DNA from: CAWKGC01 sp963849005
GTDB taxonomy: Bacteria > Pseudomonadota > Gammaproteobacteria > Burkholderiales > Usitatibacteraceae
Reading direction: 5' to 3'
Assembly: GCA_963849005.1 (NCBI GenBank)
Contig: CAWKGC010000021.1
Span: forward strand, 186,001-250,000
DNA: 64,000 nt
Made by a program: the position numbers and the translations under genes. Shown piece by piece: positions 45,348-55,343 of the stretch. The notes beneath the pieces are model-generated. The model was not told the DNA's origin and searched no databases. It saw nothing but the letters and a program-made list of their open reading frames with translations. How positions within the stretch are numbered: the stretch's first letter is position 1; the number at the start of each line of letters is the position of its first letter.

Positions 45348-47669
45348 ATGATCAACCTCGAAGTCGACGGCAAGCCGGTCCAGGTCGACAACGGCGCCAC
45401 GGTGATGGAGGCCGCCAACCTGGCCGGCGCCTTCGTGCCGCACTTCTGCTATCACAAGAAGCTCTCGATCGCGGCCAACTGCCGCATGTGCCTCGTGCAG
45501 GTGGAGAAGGCGCCCAAGCCGCTTCCGGCCTGCGCCACTCCCGCCACCGAGGGCATGAAGGTGTTCACGCATTCCGACCAGGCCGTCACCGCGCAGAAAG
45601 GCGTGATGGAGTTCCTGCTCATCAACCATCCGCTCGACTGCCCGATCTGCGACCAGGGCGGGGAATGCCAGCTGCAGGACCTCGCGGTCGGCTATGGGGG
45701 ATCGTCCTCGCGTTACCAGGAAGAAAAGCGCGTGGTGGTGAACAAGAACCTGGGCCCGCTCATCTCCACCGACATGACGCGCTGCATCCACTGCACGCGC
45801 TGCGTGCGCTTCGGCCAGGAAGTCGCGGGCATCATGGAGCTCGGCATGGCCGGGCGCGGCGAGCATTCCGAGATCCTCTCCTTCGTCGGCCGCACGGTGG
45901 ACTCCGAGCTTTCCGGCAACATGATCGACCTGTGCCCCGTTGGCGCGCTCACCTCGAAGCCGTTCCGCTATTCGGCGCGCACCTGGGAGCTTTCGCGCCG
46001 GAAGTCGGTGAGCCCGCACGACAGCCTCGCCTCCGATCTCGTGGTGCAGGTGAAGCTCGACCGCGTCATGCGCGTGCTGCCGCTGGAGAGCGAGGAACTG
46101 AACGAATGCTGGATCTCGGACCGCGACCGTTTCGCCTACGAGGGCCTGAACGCGGAAGACCGCCTCACCCGCCCGATGATGAAGAAGGCCGGCGCCTGGG
46201 TCGAAGTCGACTGGAACGAGGCGATGGCCGCGACCGTCGCCGGGCTCGAGGGCGCGGTGGCCGCGCACGGCGCCGACCAGCTTGCCGTGGCGGTGAGCCC
46301 GGCCGCGACGCTGGAGGAAATGAGCCTCGCGAAGAAGCTCGCCGCGGGGCTGGGCACAAGCCGCATCGATTGCCGCCTGCGCCGGCGCGACGCGCGCGGC
46401 AAGGAAAAGGGCGCCGCGTGGCTCGGCATGAAGGTCGCCGAAGTGGCCAGGCTCAAGAGCGTGCTGCTGGTCGGATCGACGCTGCGCAAGGAACACCCGC
46501 TGTTTGCCAACCGTTTCCGGCAGGCGGCGAAGAAGGGCCAGCAGGTGAACGTGCTTCACGTCGCCGGCGACGACCTGCTGATGCGCGTTGCCAACGCCCA
46601 GGTCGTGCGGCCCTCGGGCCTCGCGCCAGCGCTCGCCGAGATCGTCAAGGCGGCGTGCGAGGCGAAAGGCGTTGCGGCAAGCGCCGCGGTTTCCGGCGTG
46701 GCGCCTTCCGCGCAGGCGAAAGCCATCGCTGCAAGCCTTGTTGCGGGCGAAACAAGCGCGGTCTTCCTCGGCAATTACGCGCAACAGCATCCGGAATTCG
46801 CCGTATTGCGCCTGCTCGCGCAGGAACTTGCCACGGCCACCGGCGCCATGCTCGGCATCCTCCCCGATGGCGGCAACGCGGTCGGCGGCGCAGCCCTCGG
46901 CCTCGCATCGAACGGCGCGACGCTCGAAGCGCGCAAGGCCTACGTCCTCGTCGGCGTGGAGCCGGAGTGCGACACGGCGGAACCGGCGAAGTGGCGGGAG
47001 TCGCTCGCCGCGGCCGAGTTTACGGTGGCGCTTTCGGCGTATCGCCCGTCGCAATCGCTAGCCGCGAACGTCGTGCTGCCGATCGTCCCGTTCACGGAGA
47101 CGGGCGGCAGCCTTCGCCAACATGGAAGGCCGCGTGCAGTCGTTCAACGCGGTGGTCAAGCCGCTGGGCGAAGCGCGCCCGGCCTGGAAGGTGCTGCGCG
47201 TGCTCGGCGGCGCGCTCGGGCTTCCCGGTTTCGAGGCGGAGACGCTCGAGCAGGTGCGCGCCGGCATCGCGCCCGACATCGCCGCGATGATCGCGGGCAG
47301 CTCGACAATCACGTCGACGCCTTCGACTTCGCGCTCGCCGCGCCCGCTTCGCGGCCTGAGCGCGTCGCCGAGGTGCCGCTCTACGCTTCGGACGCCATCG
47401 TGCGCCGCGCCGGCAGCCTGCAGCGCACGGCGGACGGCGCGGCCGCCGCGAAGGTCCGCATGAATGCCGCGACCGCCGCCGCGCAGGGCCTCGCGGCCGG
47501 GGACGTCGCGCGGGTGGCGCAGGGCAAGGGCTCCGCGCAGCTCGCGGTCGCGATCGACGAGGCGCTGCCCGACGGCTGCGCGAGGATCGCCATGGCCACC
47601 GAGGCGACATCATCGCTGGGCGAAGGCGCGATCACGCTCGCCAAGGCCGCAACGGAAAGGGCCGCCTGA
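45348..47669 (+). CDS. nuoG: NADH-quinone oxidoreductase subunit G (two compensating frame breaks)
   Basis: NuoG is the 75-kDa subunit with several FeS clusters. N-terminal ferredoxin motif HFCYHKKLSIAANCRMCLVQ, then DCPICDQGGECQLQDLA and RCIHCTRCVRFGQEVAG. The C-terminal half is a degenerate molybdopterin-like domain. Between 47113 (one extra C) and about 47298 (one missing C) about 62 residues are read out of frame; the true segment contains MEGRVQSFNAVVKPLGEARP. Start and end are in the same frame, so the gene appears open although the middle is scrambled. Corrected length 773. Confidence 0.93.
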   Translation: MINLEVDGKPVQVDNGATVMEAANLAGAFVPHFCYHKKLSIAANCRMCLVQVEKAPKPLPACATPATEGMKVFTHSDQAVTAQKGVMEFLLINHPLDCPICDQGGECQLQDLAVGYGGSSSRYQEEKRVVVNKNLGPLISTDMTRCIHCTRCVRFGQEVAGIMELGMAGRGEHSEILSFVGRTVDSELSGNMIDLCPVGALTSKPFRYSARTWELSRRKSVSPHDSLASDLVVQVKLDRVMRVLPLESEELNECWISDRDRFAYEGLNAEDRLTRPMMKKAGAWVEVDWNEAMAATVAGLEGAVAAHGADQLAVAVSPAATLEEMSLAKKLAAGLGTSRIDCRLRRRDARGKEKGAAWLGMKVAEVARLKSVLLVGSTLRKEHPLFANRFRQAAKKGQQVNVLHVAGDDLLMRVANAQVVRPSGLAPALAEIVKAACEAKGVAASAAVSGVAPSAQAKAIAASLVAGETSAVFLGNYAQQHPEFAVLRLLAQELATATGAMLGILPDGGNAVGGAALGLASNGATLEARKAYVLVGVEPECDTAEPAKWRESLAAAEFTVALSAYRPSQSLAANVVLPIVPFTETGGSLRQHGRPRAVVQRGGQAAGRSAPGLEGAARARRRARASRFRGGDARAGARRHRARHRRDDRGQLDNHVDAFDFALAAPASRPERVAEVPLYASDAIVRRAGSLQRTADGAAAAKVRMNAATAAAQGLAAGDVARVAQGKGSAQLAVAIDEALPDGCARIAMATEATSSLGEGAITLAKAATERAA

Positions 47670-48804
47670 TGCAGGAGGCCATCGCCTCGATGCAAGGCGC
47701 GCTCGGCGGGCTGTTCGGCCCCGTGTGGGGCGCCCACGCATGGACGTTCGGCAAGACGCTGGCCGGGGTGGTCGCGATCCTCGTGCCGCTGCTGCTGCTG
47801 GTGCTCTACTACCAGATCATCGAGCGCTGGGTGATCGGCTGGATCCAGGTGCGCCGCGGCCCCAACCGCGTCACCTTTTCGGCATCAAGTTGCTGCGCGG
47901 CTGGGGGCAGCCGGTGGCCGACGCGATCAAGCTGCTGCTGAAGGAGCAGATCGTCCCGGCGGGCGCGAGCAAGGCGCTGTTCCTGATGGCCCCGGTGATC
48001 GCCGCGGCCCCCGCGCTGGGCGTCTGGGCGCTGGTGCCGTTCTCGCCGGAACTCGTGCTGGCGAACGCCGACGCCGGCATGCTGGCGCTGCTGGCGATGA
48101 CCTCGATGGGCGTCTACGGCATCATCATCGCCGGCTGGGCATCGAACTCGAAGTACGCCTTCCTCGGCTCGCTCCGCGCGACCGCGCAGGTGGTCTCCTA
48201 CGAGATCGCGATGGGTTTCGCCATCGTCGGCGCGCTGATGGCCGGGCAGAGCATGAACCTGATCGCGATCGTGCAGCGCCAGCAGTCCGATTGGGGCCTC
48301 TTCGGCTGGTTCGCGCTGCCGCTCTTTCCGCTCTTCATCGTGCATTTCATCGCGGGACTCGCCGAGACCAACCGCGCGCCCTTCGACATGGCCGAAGGCG
48401 AGAGCGAGATCGTCGCCGGCTTCCACGTCGAGTATTCCGGCATCGCCTTCGCGCTCTTCTTCATGGCGGAATACGCGAACATGATCCTGGTGGGCGTGGT
48501 GTCCGCGATCCTGTTCCTCGGCGGCTGGCTCTCGCCCTTCGACTTCGCCTTCCTGCGCGCATCGCCCGCGACCGCGTGGGTCACGGTGGCGGGCTTCCAT
48601 TGGTTCGCCTTCAAGATCGCCTTCATGATGTTCCTGTTCCTCTGGATCCGCGCGTCCTTCCCGCGCTTCCGCTACGACCAGGTGATGCGCCTTGGCTGGA
48701 AGATCTTCATCCCGGTGACGCTGGTGTGGATCGTCGTGGTCGGCGTGATGATGATGGAGCCCTTCCGCGGCTGGCTGCCGTTCTCGCTGTGGTTCGGGAG
48801 ATGA
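47669..48804 (+). CDS. nuoH: NADH-quinone oxidoreductase subunit H (one frame break)
   Basis: NuoH is the membrane subunit joining both arms at the quinone site. It starts MQEAIASMQGALGGLFGPVW and includes WIQVRRGPNRVT, then after a missing base in the T run near 47878 continues FGIKLLRGWGQPVADAIKLLL. Family motifs later are AETNRAPFDMAEGESEIVAGFHVEYSG with conserved acidic residues. Corrected length about 378 residues, eight helices. Start overlaps the nuoG TGA (TGATG). Confidence 0.93.
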
Positions 48805-48807
48805 GCC

Positions 48808-49299
48808 ATGTGGGATAGGACACGCGAAATCCTGCAGAGCCTGGTGCTGGGCGAACTCCTCAAGGGGCTCGGCCTCACCGGGCGGCACCTGTTCAAGCGC
48901 AAGGTGACGGTGCTGTTCCCGGAGGAGAAGACGCCGCAGGGGCCGCGCTTCCGGGGACTCCACGCGTTGCGTCGCTACCCCAACGGGGAGGAGCGCTGCA
49001 TCGCCTGCAAGCTGTGCGAGGCGGTGTGCCCGGCGATGGCGATCACCATCGAGAGCGAGCAGCGCGACGACGGCACGCGGCGCACCACGCGCTACGACAT
49101 CGACCTCACCAAGTGCATCTTCTGCGGCTTCTGCGAGGAGAGCTGCCCGGTGGACTCCATCGTCGAGACGCGGCTCCTGGAGTACCACGGCGAGAAGCGC
49201 GGCGACCTCTACTACACCAAGCCGATGCTGCTCGCGATAGGCGACCGCTTCGAGGACCAGATCGCGAAGGACCGCGCCGAAGACGCCGCGTTCCGCTAG
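48808..49299 (+). CDS. nuoI: NADH-quinone oxidoreductase subunit I
   Basis: NuoI carries clusters N6a and N6b: ERCIACKLCEAVCPAMAITIE and TKCIFCGFCEESCPVDSIVE give eight Cys. 163 residues with the membrane-facing N-terminal helix ILQSLVLGELLKGLGLTG. Three bases after nuoH. Confidence 0.97.
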   Translation: MWDRTREILQSLVLGELLKGLGLTGRHLFKRKVTVLFPEEKTPQGPRFRGLHALRRYPNGEERCIACKLCEAVCPAMAITIESEQRDDGTRRTTRYDIDLTKCIFCGFCEESCPVDSIVETRLLEYHGEKRGDLYYTKPMLLAIGDRFEDQIAKDRAEDAAFR

Positions 49300-49321
49300 C
49301 GCCATCGCAACGACAACGACA

Positions 49322-49948
49322 ATGAGCCTCCAACTCATCCTCTTCTACGGGTTCGCCGCGGTGCTGGTCGCGGCGGGGCTGCTCGTCATCACCGCGAAGA
49401 ACCCGGTGCATGCCGCGCTCTACCTGGTGCTGTGCTTCGGCACCGGGTCCTCGATCTGGATGCTCGCCTACGCGGAATTCCTCGCCATCACCCTGATCCT
49501 GGTCTATGTCGGCGCGGTGATGGTGCTGTTCCTGTTCGTGGTGATGATGCTCGACATCAACTTCGAGAAACTGCGCGAGGGCTTCTGGCGGCACCTGCCG
49601 CTCGCCGGCGCCATCGGCGCGCTCATGGCGATCGAGATGGTGCTGGTGCTGGGCTCGCGCTTCGGCGTGGACCAGGTGCCGCTCGCCGGCGCGCCGCCCG
49701 CGGGCTATTCCAACACCAAGGCGCTCGGGCGCGTCCTCTACACCGACTACGTGCTCCCCTTCGAGCTGGCCGCGGTCATCCTGCTGGTGGCGATCGTCGC
49801 GGCGATCGCGCTTACCCATCGCGGCCGCAAGGACAGCAAGTTCCAGAACCCCGAGGCGCAGCTGCGCGTGAAGGCGGGCGACCGGCTGAAGGTCATCAAG
49901 ATGGCCTCCGAGGGCGAAGGCCCCGCGAAGCCGGGGGAGGGCGCGTGA
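49322..49948 (+). CDS. nuoJ: NADH-quinone oxidoreductase subunit J
   Basis: Membrane subunit of 208 residues with five helices, starting LILFYGFAAVLVAAGLLVIT. The family motif AYAEFLAITLILVYVGAVMVLFLFVVMML is present. The C-terminal 40 residues are a charged cytoplasmic tail. The stop overlaps the nuoK GTG. Confidence 0.95.
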   Translation: MSLQLILFYGFAAVLVAAGLLVITAKNPVHAALYLVLCFGTGSSIWMLAYAEFLAITLILVYVGAVMVLFLFVVMMLDINFEKLREGFWRHLPLAGAIGALMAIEMVLVLGSRFGVDQVPLAGAPPAGYSNTKALGRVLYTDYVLPFELAAVILLVAIVAAIALTHRGRKDSKFQNPEAQLRVKAGDRLKVIKMASEGEGPAKPGEGA

Positions 49949-50250
49949 TCCCGCTCAACCATTACCTCGTGCTCGGCGCCCTGCTGTTCGCGATCAGCGT
50001 GGTCGGCATCTTCCTCAACCGCAAGAACATCATCATCCTGCTGATGGCGATAGAGCTGATGCTGCTCGCCGTCAACATGAACTTCGTCGCCTTCTCGCAT
50101 TACCTGGGCGACCTGTCGGGCCAGGTGTTCGTGTTCTTCATCCTGACGGTGGCGGCGGCCGAGTCGGCGATCGGGCTCGCCATCCTCGTCGCGCTGTTCC
50201 GCAACCTGAAGTCGATCAACGTCGGCGACATCGGTTCGCTCAAGGGCTGA
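49945..50250 (+). CDS. nuoK: NADH-quinone oxidoreductase subunit K
   Basis: Small three-helix subunit of 101 residues with conserved Glu in IILLMAIELMLLAVNMNFVAF and VAAAESAIGLAILVALFRN. GTG start overlaps nuoJ (GTGA). Confidence 0.95.
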   Translation: MIPLNHYLVLGALLFAISVVGIFLNRKNIIILLMAIELMLLAVNMNFVAFSHYLGDLSGQVFVFFILTVAAAESAIGLAILVALFRNLKSINVGDIGSLKG

Positions 50251-50257
50251 CGCGCCA

Positions 50258-52243
50258 ATGGAACTCAAGTCCCTCGCCCTCGTCGCCGCGTTCTCCCCGC
50301 TCGCCGGGGCCATTGCCGCGGGCTTCTTCGGCAAGCCGCTCGGACGGCGCTTCGCGCACACCGTGACCATCGTGTCGGTCGCGGTCTCCTTCGTGGCTTC
50401 CGTGTTGATCTTCATGGAAGTGCTGGGCGGCGCCACGCTCAACGAATCGGTGTACACGTGGCTCGCCGGCCCCAGGTTCCGCCTCGAGGTCGGCTTCCTC
50501 ATCGACAAGCTGACGGTGACGATGATGCTGGTGGTCACCTTCGTGTCGCTGATGGTGCACATCTACACCATCGGCTACATGGCGGACGACCCCGGCTACC
50601 AGCGCTTCTTCGCCTACATCGCGCTCTTCACCTTCGCGATGATGATGCTGGTGATGGCCAACAACTTCCTGCAGCTCTTCTTCGGCTGGGAGGCCGTGGG
50701 CCTGGTCTCGTACCTGCTGATCGGCTTCTGGTTCACGCGGCCCACCGCGATCTACGCCAACCTCAAGGCGTTCCTCGTGAACCGCGTCGGCGACTTCGGT
50801 TTCCTGCTCGGCATCGCGCTCATCTTCACGGTCTTCGGCACGCTCGACTACGCGGAGGTCTTCAGGCTGGCCCCGCAGGCGGCGAGCGGCACCATCGACC
50901 TGATGAAGGACAATCCCTGGTCGCTGATGACGGTGATCTGCATCTGCCTGTTCGTGGGCGCGATGGGCAAGAGCGCGCAGTTCCCGCTGCACGTCTGGCT
51001 GCCCGACTCGATGGAAGGCCCCACGCCGATCTCGGCGCTGATCCACGCCGCGACCATGGTCACGGCCGGCATCTTCATGGTGGCGCGGATGTCGCCGCTT
51101 TTCGAGATGTCGCAGACCGCGCTCAGCGTCATGATCTGCACCGGCGCGATCACCGCGTTCTTCATGGCGCTGATTGCCGTCGTGCAGACCGACATCAAGC
51201 GCGTCGTGGCCTATTCGACGCTGTCGCAGCTGGGCTACATGACGATGGCCCTCGGCGCGTCGGCCTATTCGGTGGCGATCTTCCATTTGATGACGCACGC
51301 CTTCTTCAAGGCGGTCCTCTTCCTCGGCGCGGGCTCCGTGATCATCGCGCTGCACCACGAGCAGGACATGCGCAGGATGGGCGGGCTGCGCAAGTACCTG
51401 CCGATCACCTACCTCACGGTCCTCATCGGCGCCTTCGCCAACGCCGGCTTCCCGCCCTTCGCCGGCTTCTTCTCCAAGGACTCGATCATCGAGGCGCTGC
51501 ACTATTCGCAGACGCCGGGCGCCGGCTTCGCCCATGTGCTGGCCCTCGCCGGCGTCTTCATCGGCGGCCTGTACTCCTTCCGCCTGGTGTTCATGACGTT
51601 CCACGGCAAGGAGCGCTTCGAGTCGCACGACGAGGGCGACCATGGCGGGCACGGGCACGGCCATGGCGGCCACCACAAGCCGCACGAGTCGCCCTGGGTG
51701 GTGGCGCTTCCGCTGGTGCTGCTCGCGATCCCGTCGGTGGCCATCGGCTGGATGACGATCGAGCCGATGCTCTACGGAGGCTACTTCGGCGCGGAGATCG
51801 CGCGCACGGCGACGATGGAGCGGATGGCCTCGGTGTTCCATGGCGCGCTGGCCATGGAGATCCACGGCCTCACCAGCATGCCTTTCTGGCTGGCCACGGC
51901 CGGCGTCGCGACGGCCTGGTACTGCTACATCGCGCGCCCCGACCTGCCGGCAACGATCAAGGCGCGCTTCCCGGCGATCGCGAACCTGCTCGAGCACAAG
52001 TACTACTTCGACGAATTCTACGACTGGTTCTTCGCCGGCGGCGTGCGCATGCTCGGCAACCGGCTCTGGCGCTGGGGCGACGTCACGGTGATCGACGGCA
52101 TCATGGTCAACGGCACCGCGAAGCTGATCGGCTGGTTCTCGGGCGTGGCGCGCAAGCTCCAGACCGGCTACGTGTACCACTACGCTTTCACCATGATCTT
52201 CGGCGTGTTCGCGTTGTTGAGCCTGTGGTTCGTGAAGATGTAA
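50258..52243 (+). CDS. nuoL: NADH-quinone oxidoreductase subunit L
   Basis: Distal proton-pumping antiporter-like subunit, 661 residues with about 16 helices and the lateral amphipathic helix near the C-terminus. Conserved parts: LQLFFGWEAVGLVSYLLIGF, KSAQFPLHVWLPDSMEGPTPISALIHAATMV and VAYSTLSQLGYMTMALG. A His-rich cytoplasmic loop (DHGGHGHGHGGHHKPHES) near residue 465 is a local feature. No frame breaks. A 158-base gap with repeats separates it from nuoM. Confidence 0.96.
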   Translation: MELKSLALVAAFSPLAGAIAAGFFGKPLGRRFAHTVTIVSVAVSFVASVLIFMEVLGGATLNESVYTWLAGPRFRLEVGFLIDKLTVTMMLVVTFVSLMVHIYTIGYMADDPGYQRFFAYIALFTFAMMMLVMANNFLQLFFGWEAVGLVSYLLIGFWFTRPTAIYANLKAFLVNRVGDFGFLLGIALIFTVFGTLDYAEVFRLAPQAASGTIDLMKDNPWSLMTVICICLFVGAMGKSAQFPLHVWLPDSMEGPTPISALIHAATMVTAGIFMVARMSPLFEMSQTALSVMICTGAITAFFMALIAVVQTDIKRVVAYSTLSQLGYMTMALGASAYSVAIFHLMTHAFFKAVLFLGAGSVIIALHHEQDMRRMGGLRKYLPITYLTVLIGAFANAGFPPFAGFFSKDSIIEALHYSQTPGAGFAHVLALAGVFIGGLYSFRLVFMTFHGKERFESHDEGDHGGHGHGHGGHHKPHESPWVVALPLVLLAIPSVAIGWMTIEPMLYGGYFGAEIARTATMERMASVFHGALAMEIHGLTSMPFWLATAGVATAWYCYIARPDLPATIKARFPAIANLLEHKYYFDEFYDWFFAGGVRMLGNRLWRWGDVTVIDGIMVNGTAKLIGWFSGVARKLQTGYVYHYAFTMIFGVFALLSLWFVKM

Positions 52244-52270
52244 ATGGGGTCGGAGACGTAATACAAGAAA

Positions 52271-52396
52271 CCGGGGTCAGAGCCCAATTCCGCAAGAGCG
52301 GCGGAATTGGGGTCTGACCCCAGGGAAAAGCGAAGGAATTGGGGTCTGACCCCAAGGGAAAGCGAAGGAATTGGGGCCTGACCCCAGGAAAAGACC
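52271..52396. repeat. Tandem GGGGTCTGACCCC repeats in the nuoL-nuoM gap
   Basis: Three direct copies of a 32-base unit (core GGAATTGGGGTCTGACCCC, starting near 52303, 52335 and 52367) follow an inverted half (GGGGTCAGAGCCCAATTCCGC at 52274). The core is itself palindromic. The first copy and the inverted half form a large hairpin. Members of the same GGGGTCAG family form the inverted repeats at 21542 and 58248. Confidence 0.85.
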
Positions 52397-52401
52397 AACG
52401 A

Positions 52402-53886
52402 ATGCAAGAGGGACTTCCACTGCTGAGCCTGGCCATCTGGGTGCCGATCGCATTCGGCATCGCGGTGCTTGCCGTCGGCCACGACCGCAAGCCGGGGCCT
52501 GCGCGCTGGACCGCGCTCGCCGGCTCCCTCATCGGCTTCCTCGTCACGATCCCGCTCTGGACGCGCTTCGATCCGGTCTTCACGGCAATGCAGTTCGCGG
52601 AACTCGCGCCCTGGATCCCGCTCTTCAACGTGAACTACCACCTCGGCGTCGACGGCATCTCGATGCCCTTCATCCTGCTCAACAGCTTCATGACGCTGCT
52701 GGTGGTGATCGCGCACTGGGAGGTGATCACGGAGAAGGTCGCGCAGTACCTTGCCGCCTTCCTCATCATGTCGGGGCTGATCAACGGCGTCTTCGCCGCG
52801 CTGGACGCGATCCTCTTCTACGTCTTCTTCGAGGCGATGCTGATCCCGATGTTCCTCATCATCGGGGTGTGGGGAGGGCCCAGGCGCGTTTACGCGGCGG
52901 TCAAGTTCTTCCTCTACACGCTGCTGGGCTCGCTGCTCATGCTGGCGGCCTTCATCTACCTCTACGGGCAGACCAACGGCAGCTTCGAGATCATCGACTT
53001 CCACCGCGTGCCTCTCACGCTTTCGGCGCAGGTGCTGATCTTCGTCGCGATGTTCATGTCCTTCGCGGTGAAGGTGCCGATGTGGCCGGTGCACACCTGG
53101 CTGCCGGACGCGCACGTCGAGGCGCCCACGGGCGGCTCGGTGATCCTGGCCGCGATCACGCTGAAGATCGGCGGATACGGCTTCATCCGCTTCAACATGC
53201 CGATCGCGCCCGACGCCTCGCACCTGCTGGCGATGCCGATGCTGGTGCTTTCCCTCATCGCGGTGATCTACATCGGGCTGGTGGCGCTGGCGCAGTCCGA
53301 CATGAAGAAGCTGATCGCGTACTCCTCGATCTCGCACATGGGTTTCGTCACGCTCGGGCTGTTCCTCTTCAACGCGGAGGGCGCGCAGGGCGCGCTGATC
53401 CAGATGATCTCGCACGGCTTCATCTCGGCGGCGATGTTCCTTTGCGTCGGCGTCCTCTACGACAGGATGCATTCGCGGCAGATAGCCGACTACGGCGGGG
53501 TGGCCAACACCATGCCGGTGTTCGCGGCGTTCTTCGTCTTCTTCGCGATGGCCAACTCCGGGCTGCCCGCGACCTCGGGCTTCGTCGGCGAGTTCATGGT
53601 GATCATGGGGGCGATGAAGGTGAGCTTCTGGTATGCCTCGCTCGCGGCGTTGACGCTCATCTTCGGCGCCGCCTACACGCTCTGGATGGTGAAGCGCGTC
53701 ATCTACGGCGAAGTGGCCAACGAGCACGTGCGCGCGCTGAAGGACGTGAATTCGCGTGAACTCGTCTTCCTGGTCCTGCTGGCCGTGGCGGTGCTCGCGC
53801 TGGGCGTGTACCCGAAGCCGCTCGGCGACGTCATGAACACCTCGATCGGGGAACTGCTGCGCCACGTCGCGCAGTCCAAGCTATGA
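52402..53886 (+). CDS. nuoM: NADH-quinone oxidoreductase subunit M
   Basis: Antiporter-like subunit of 494 residues with about 14 helices. Motifs: DGISMPFILLNSFMTLLVVI, FEAMLIPMFLIIGVWGG, FAVKVPMWPVHTWLPDAHVEAPTGGSVILA and YSSISHMGFVTLGLF. The ATG at 52402 lies just after the repeat block; upstream in-frame codons are repeat sequence and not part of the protein. Overlaps nuoN by four bases. Confidence 0.96.
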   Translation: MQEGLPLLSLAIWVPIAFGIAVLAVGHDRKPGPARWTALAGSLIGFLVTIPLWTRFDPVFTAMQFAELAPWIPLFNVNYHLGVDGISMPFILLNSFMTLLVVIAHWEVITEKVAQYLAAFLIMSGLINGVFAALDAILFYVFFEAMLIPMFLIIGVWGGPRRVYAAVKFFLYTLLGSLLMLAAFIYLYGQTNGSFEIIDFHRVPLTLSAQVLIFVAMFMSFAVKVPMWPVHTWLPDAHVEAPTGGSVILAAITLKIGGYGFIRFNMPIAPDASHLLAMPMLVLSLIAVIYIGLVALAQSDMKKLIAYSSISHMGFVTLGLFLFNAEGAQGALIQMISHGFISAAMFLCVGVLYDRMHSRQIADYGGVANTMPVFAAFFVFFAMANSGLPATSGFVGEFMVIMGAMKVSFWYASLAALTLIFGAAYTLWMVKRVIYGEVANEHVRALKDVNSRELVFLVLLAVAVLALGVYPKPLGDVMNTSIGELLRHVAQSKL

Positions 53887-55337
53887 ATACCGCAGCCTTC
53901 ACGATGGCAGTCCTCGCCCCGGCGTTCCCGGAGATCCTGCTGCTGGCGCTGGCCTCGGCGCTGCTGGTGGGCGACCTCTTCATCAAGGACGCGAAGAGCC
54001 ACCTGACCTACTGGCTGTCGCTTGCGTCGCTGGGGCTGTGCATCGCGCTGGTCCTCGCCTTCATCGCTGCTCCCCCGATCGTGACTTTCGGCGGCATGTT
54101 CGTCGACGACCCGCTGTCCCGCGTCCTGAAGCTGGGCATCCTCGCCTCGGTCGCGGTGACCTTCGTCTACAGCCGCGACTACCTTGCCGACCGGGGGCTC
54201 CTGCGCGGGGAGTTCCTCTGCCTTTCGCTCTTCGCCACGCTCGGGATGATGGTGATGGTCTCGGCCAACCACTTCCTCACGCTTTACCTCGGCCTGGAAC
54301 TCCTCGCGCTGTCGCTCTATGCCATGGTGGCCCTCCAGCGCGACTCCGCGGTGGCCACCGAGGCGGCGATGAAGTACTTCATCCTCGGCGCGCTCGCCTC
54401 GGGCCTGCTGCTCTACGGCATGTCGATGCTCTACGGCGCGACCGGCTCGCTGGACATCGCGCGCGTGGCGCACGCCATCGAGACCCAGGCGGCCCACCCG
54501 GTGCTGCTGGTGTTCGGGCTGGTGTTCGTGGTCGCGGGCATCGCCTTCAAGCTGGGCGCGGTGCCCTTCCACATGTGGATCCCGGACGTGTACGAAGGCG
54601 CCAGCACGCCCGCAACGCTGTTCATCGGCGCCGCGCCGAAGCTCGCCGCGTTCGGCTTCGTCATGCGCCTGCTCGCCGACGGGCTCGGCGGGCTGTCGAC
54701 CGACTGGCAGGGGATGCTCGTGATCCTCGCGGTGCTCTCGATCGCCGTTGGCAACATCATCGCGATCGCGCAGACGAACCTCAAGCGGATGCTTGCCTAC
54801 TCGACGATCGCGCACATGGGCTTCATGCTGCTGGGCGTGCTTTCCGGGAACACCGGCGGCTACGCGGCGGCGATGTTCTACGCGATGACCTACGTGCTCA
54901 TGACGCTGGCCGCGTTCGGCGTGATCCTGCTCTTGTCGCGCGCCGGTTTCGAGGCCGACAGGCTCGAGGACTTCAAGGGGCTGAACCAGCGCTCGCGCTG
55001 GTACGCCTTCGTCATGCTCATCACCGTGTTCTCGCTCGCGGGAATCCCGCCGACGGTGGGCTTCTTCGCCAAGCTGGTCGTGCTGCAGGCGGCATGGGTT
55101 GCCGGCTTCGGCCCGCTGGTCGTGTACGCGGTGCTGATGAGCGTGATCGGCGCGTTCTACTACCTGCGCATCATCAAGCTCATGTACATGGACGACGCGG
55201 TGGGCGAGATGCCGCTCTCCACGCGCCCCTCGATGCGCATGGTGCTTTCGGCCAACGCCGCGCTGGTGCTGGCGCTGGGCATCCTGCCCTCGCCGCTGCT
55301 CAACCTCTGCGCGCGCGCCATCGCCGCGTCGCTCTAG
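53883..55337 (+). CDS. nuoN: NADH-quinone oxidoreductase subunit N
   Basis: Third antiporter-like subunit, 484 residues, about 14 helices. Motifs: LGLELLALSLYAMVALQRDS, FKLGAVPFHMWIPDVYEGAST, LKRMLAYSTIAHMGFMLLG and GIPPTVGFFAKLVVLQAAW. The ATG overlaps the nuoM TGA. Last subunit of complex I; the Nudix gene follows six bases later. Confidence 0.96.
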   Translation: MNTAAFTMAVLAPAFPEILLLALASALLVGDLFIKDAKSHLTYWLSLASLGLCIALVLAFIAAPPIVTFGGMFVDDPLSRVLKLGILASVAVTFVYSRDYLADRGLLRGEFLCLSLFATLGMMVMVSANHFLTLYLGLELLALSLYAMVALQRDSAVATEAAMKYFILGALASGLLLYGMSMLYGATGSLDIARVAHAIETQAAHPVLLVFGLVFVVAGIAFKLGAVPFHMWIPDVYEGASTPATLFIGAAPKLAAFGFVMRLLADGLGGLSTDWQGMLVILAVLSIAVGNIIAIAQTNLKRMLAYSTIAHMGFMLLGVLSGNTGGYAAAMFYAMTYVLMTLAAFGVILLLSRAGFEADRLEDFKGLNQRSRWYAFVMLITVFSLAGIPPTVGFFAKLVVLQAAWVAGFGPLVVYAVLMSVIGAFYYLRIIKLMYMDDAVGEMPLSTRPSMRMVLSANAALVLALGILPSPLLNLCARAIAASL

Positions 55338-55343
55338 CCCCCA

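Noticed and set aside
52271..52396. CRISPR-like array in the nuoL-nuoM gap
   Set aside because: The linkers between the palindromic cores are nearly identical, not variable spacers, and there are no cas genes. It is a simple tandem repeat.
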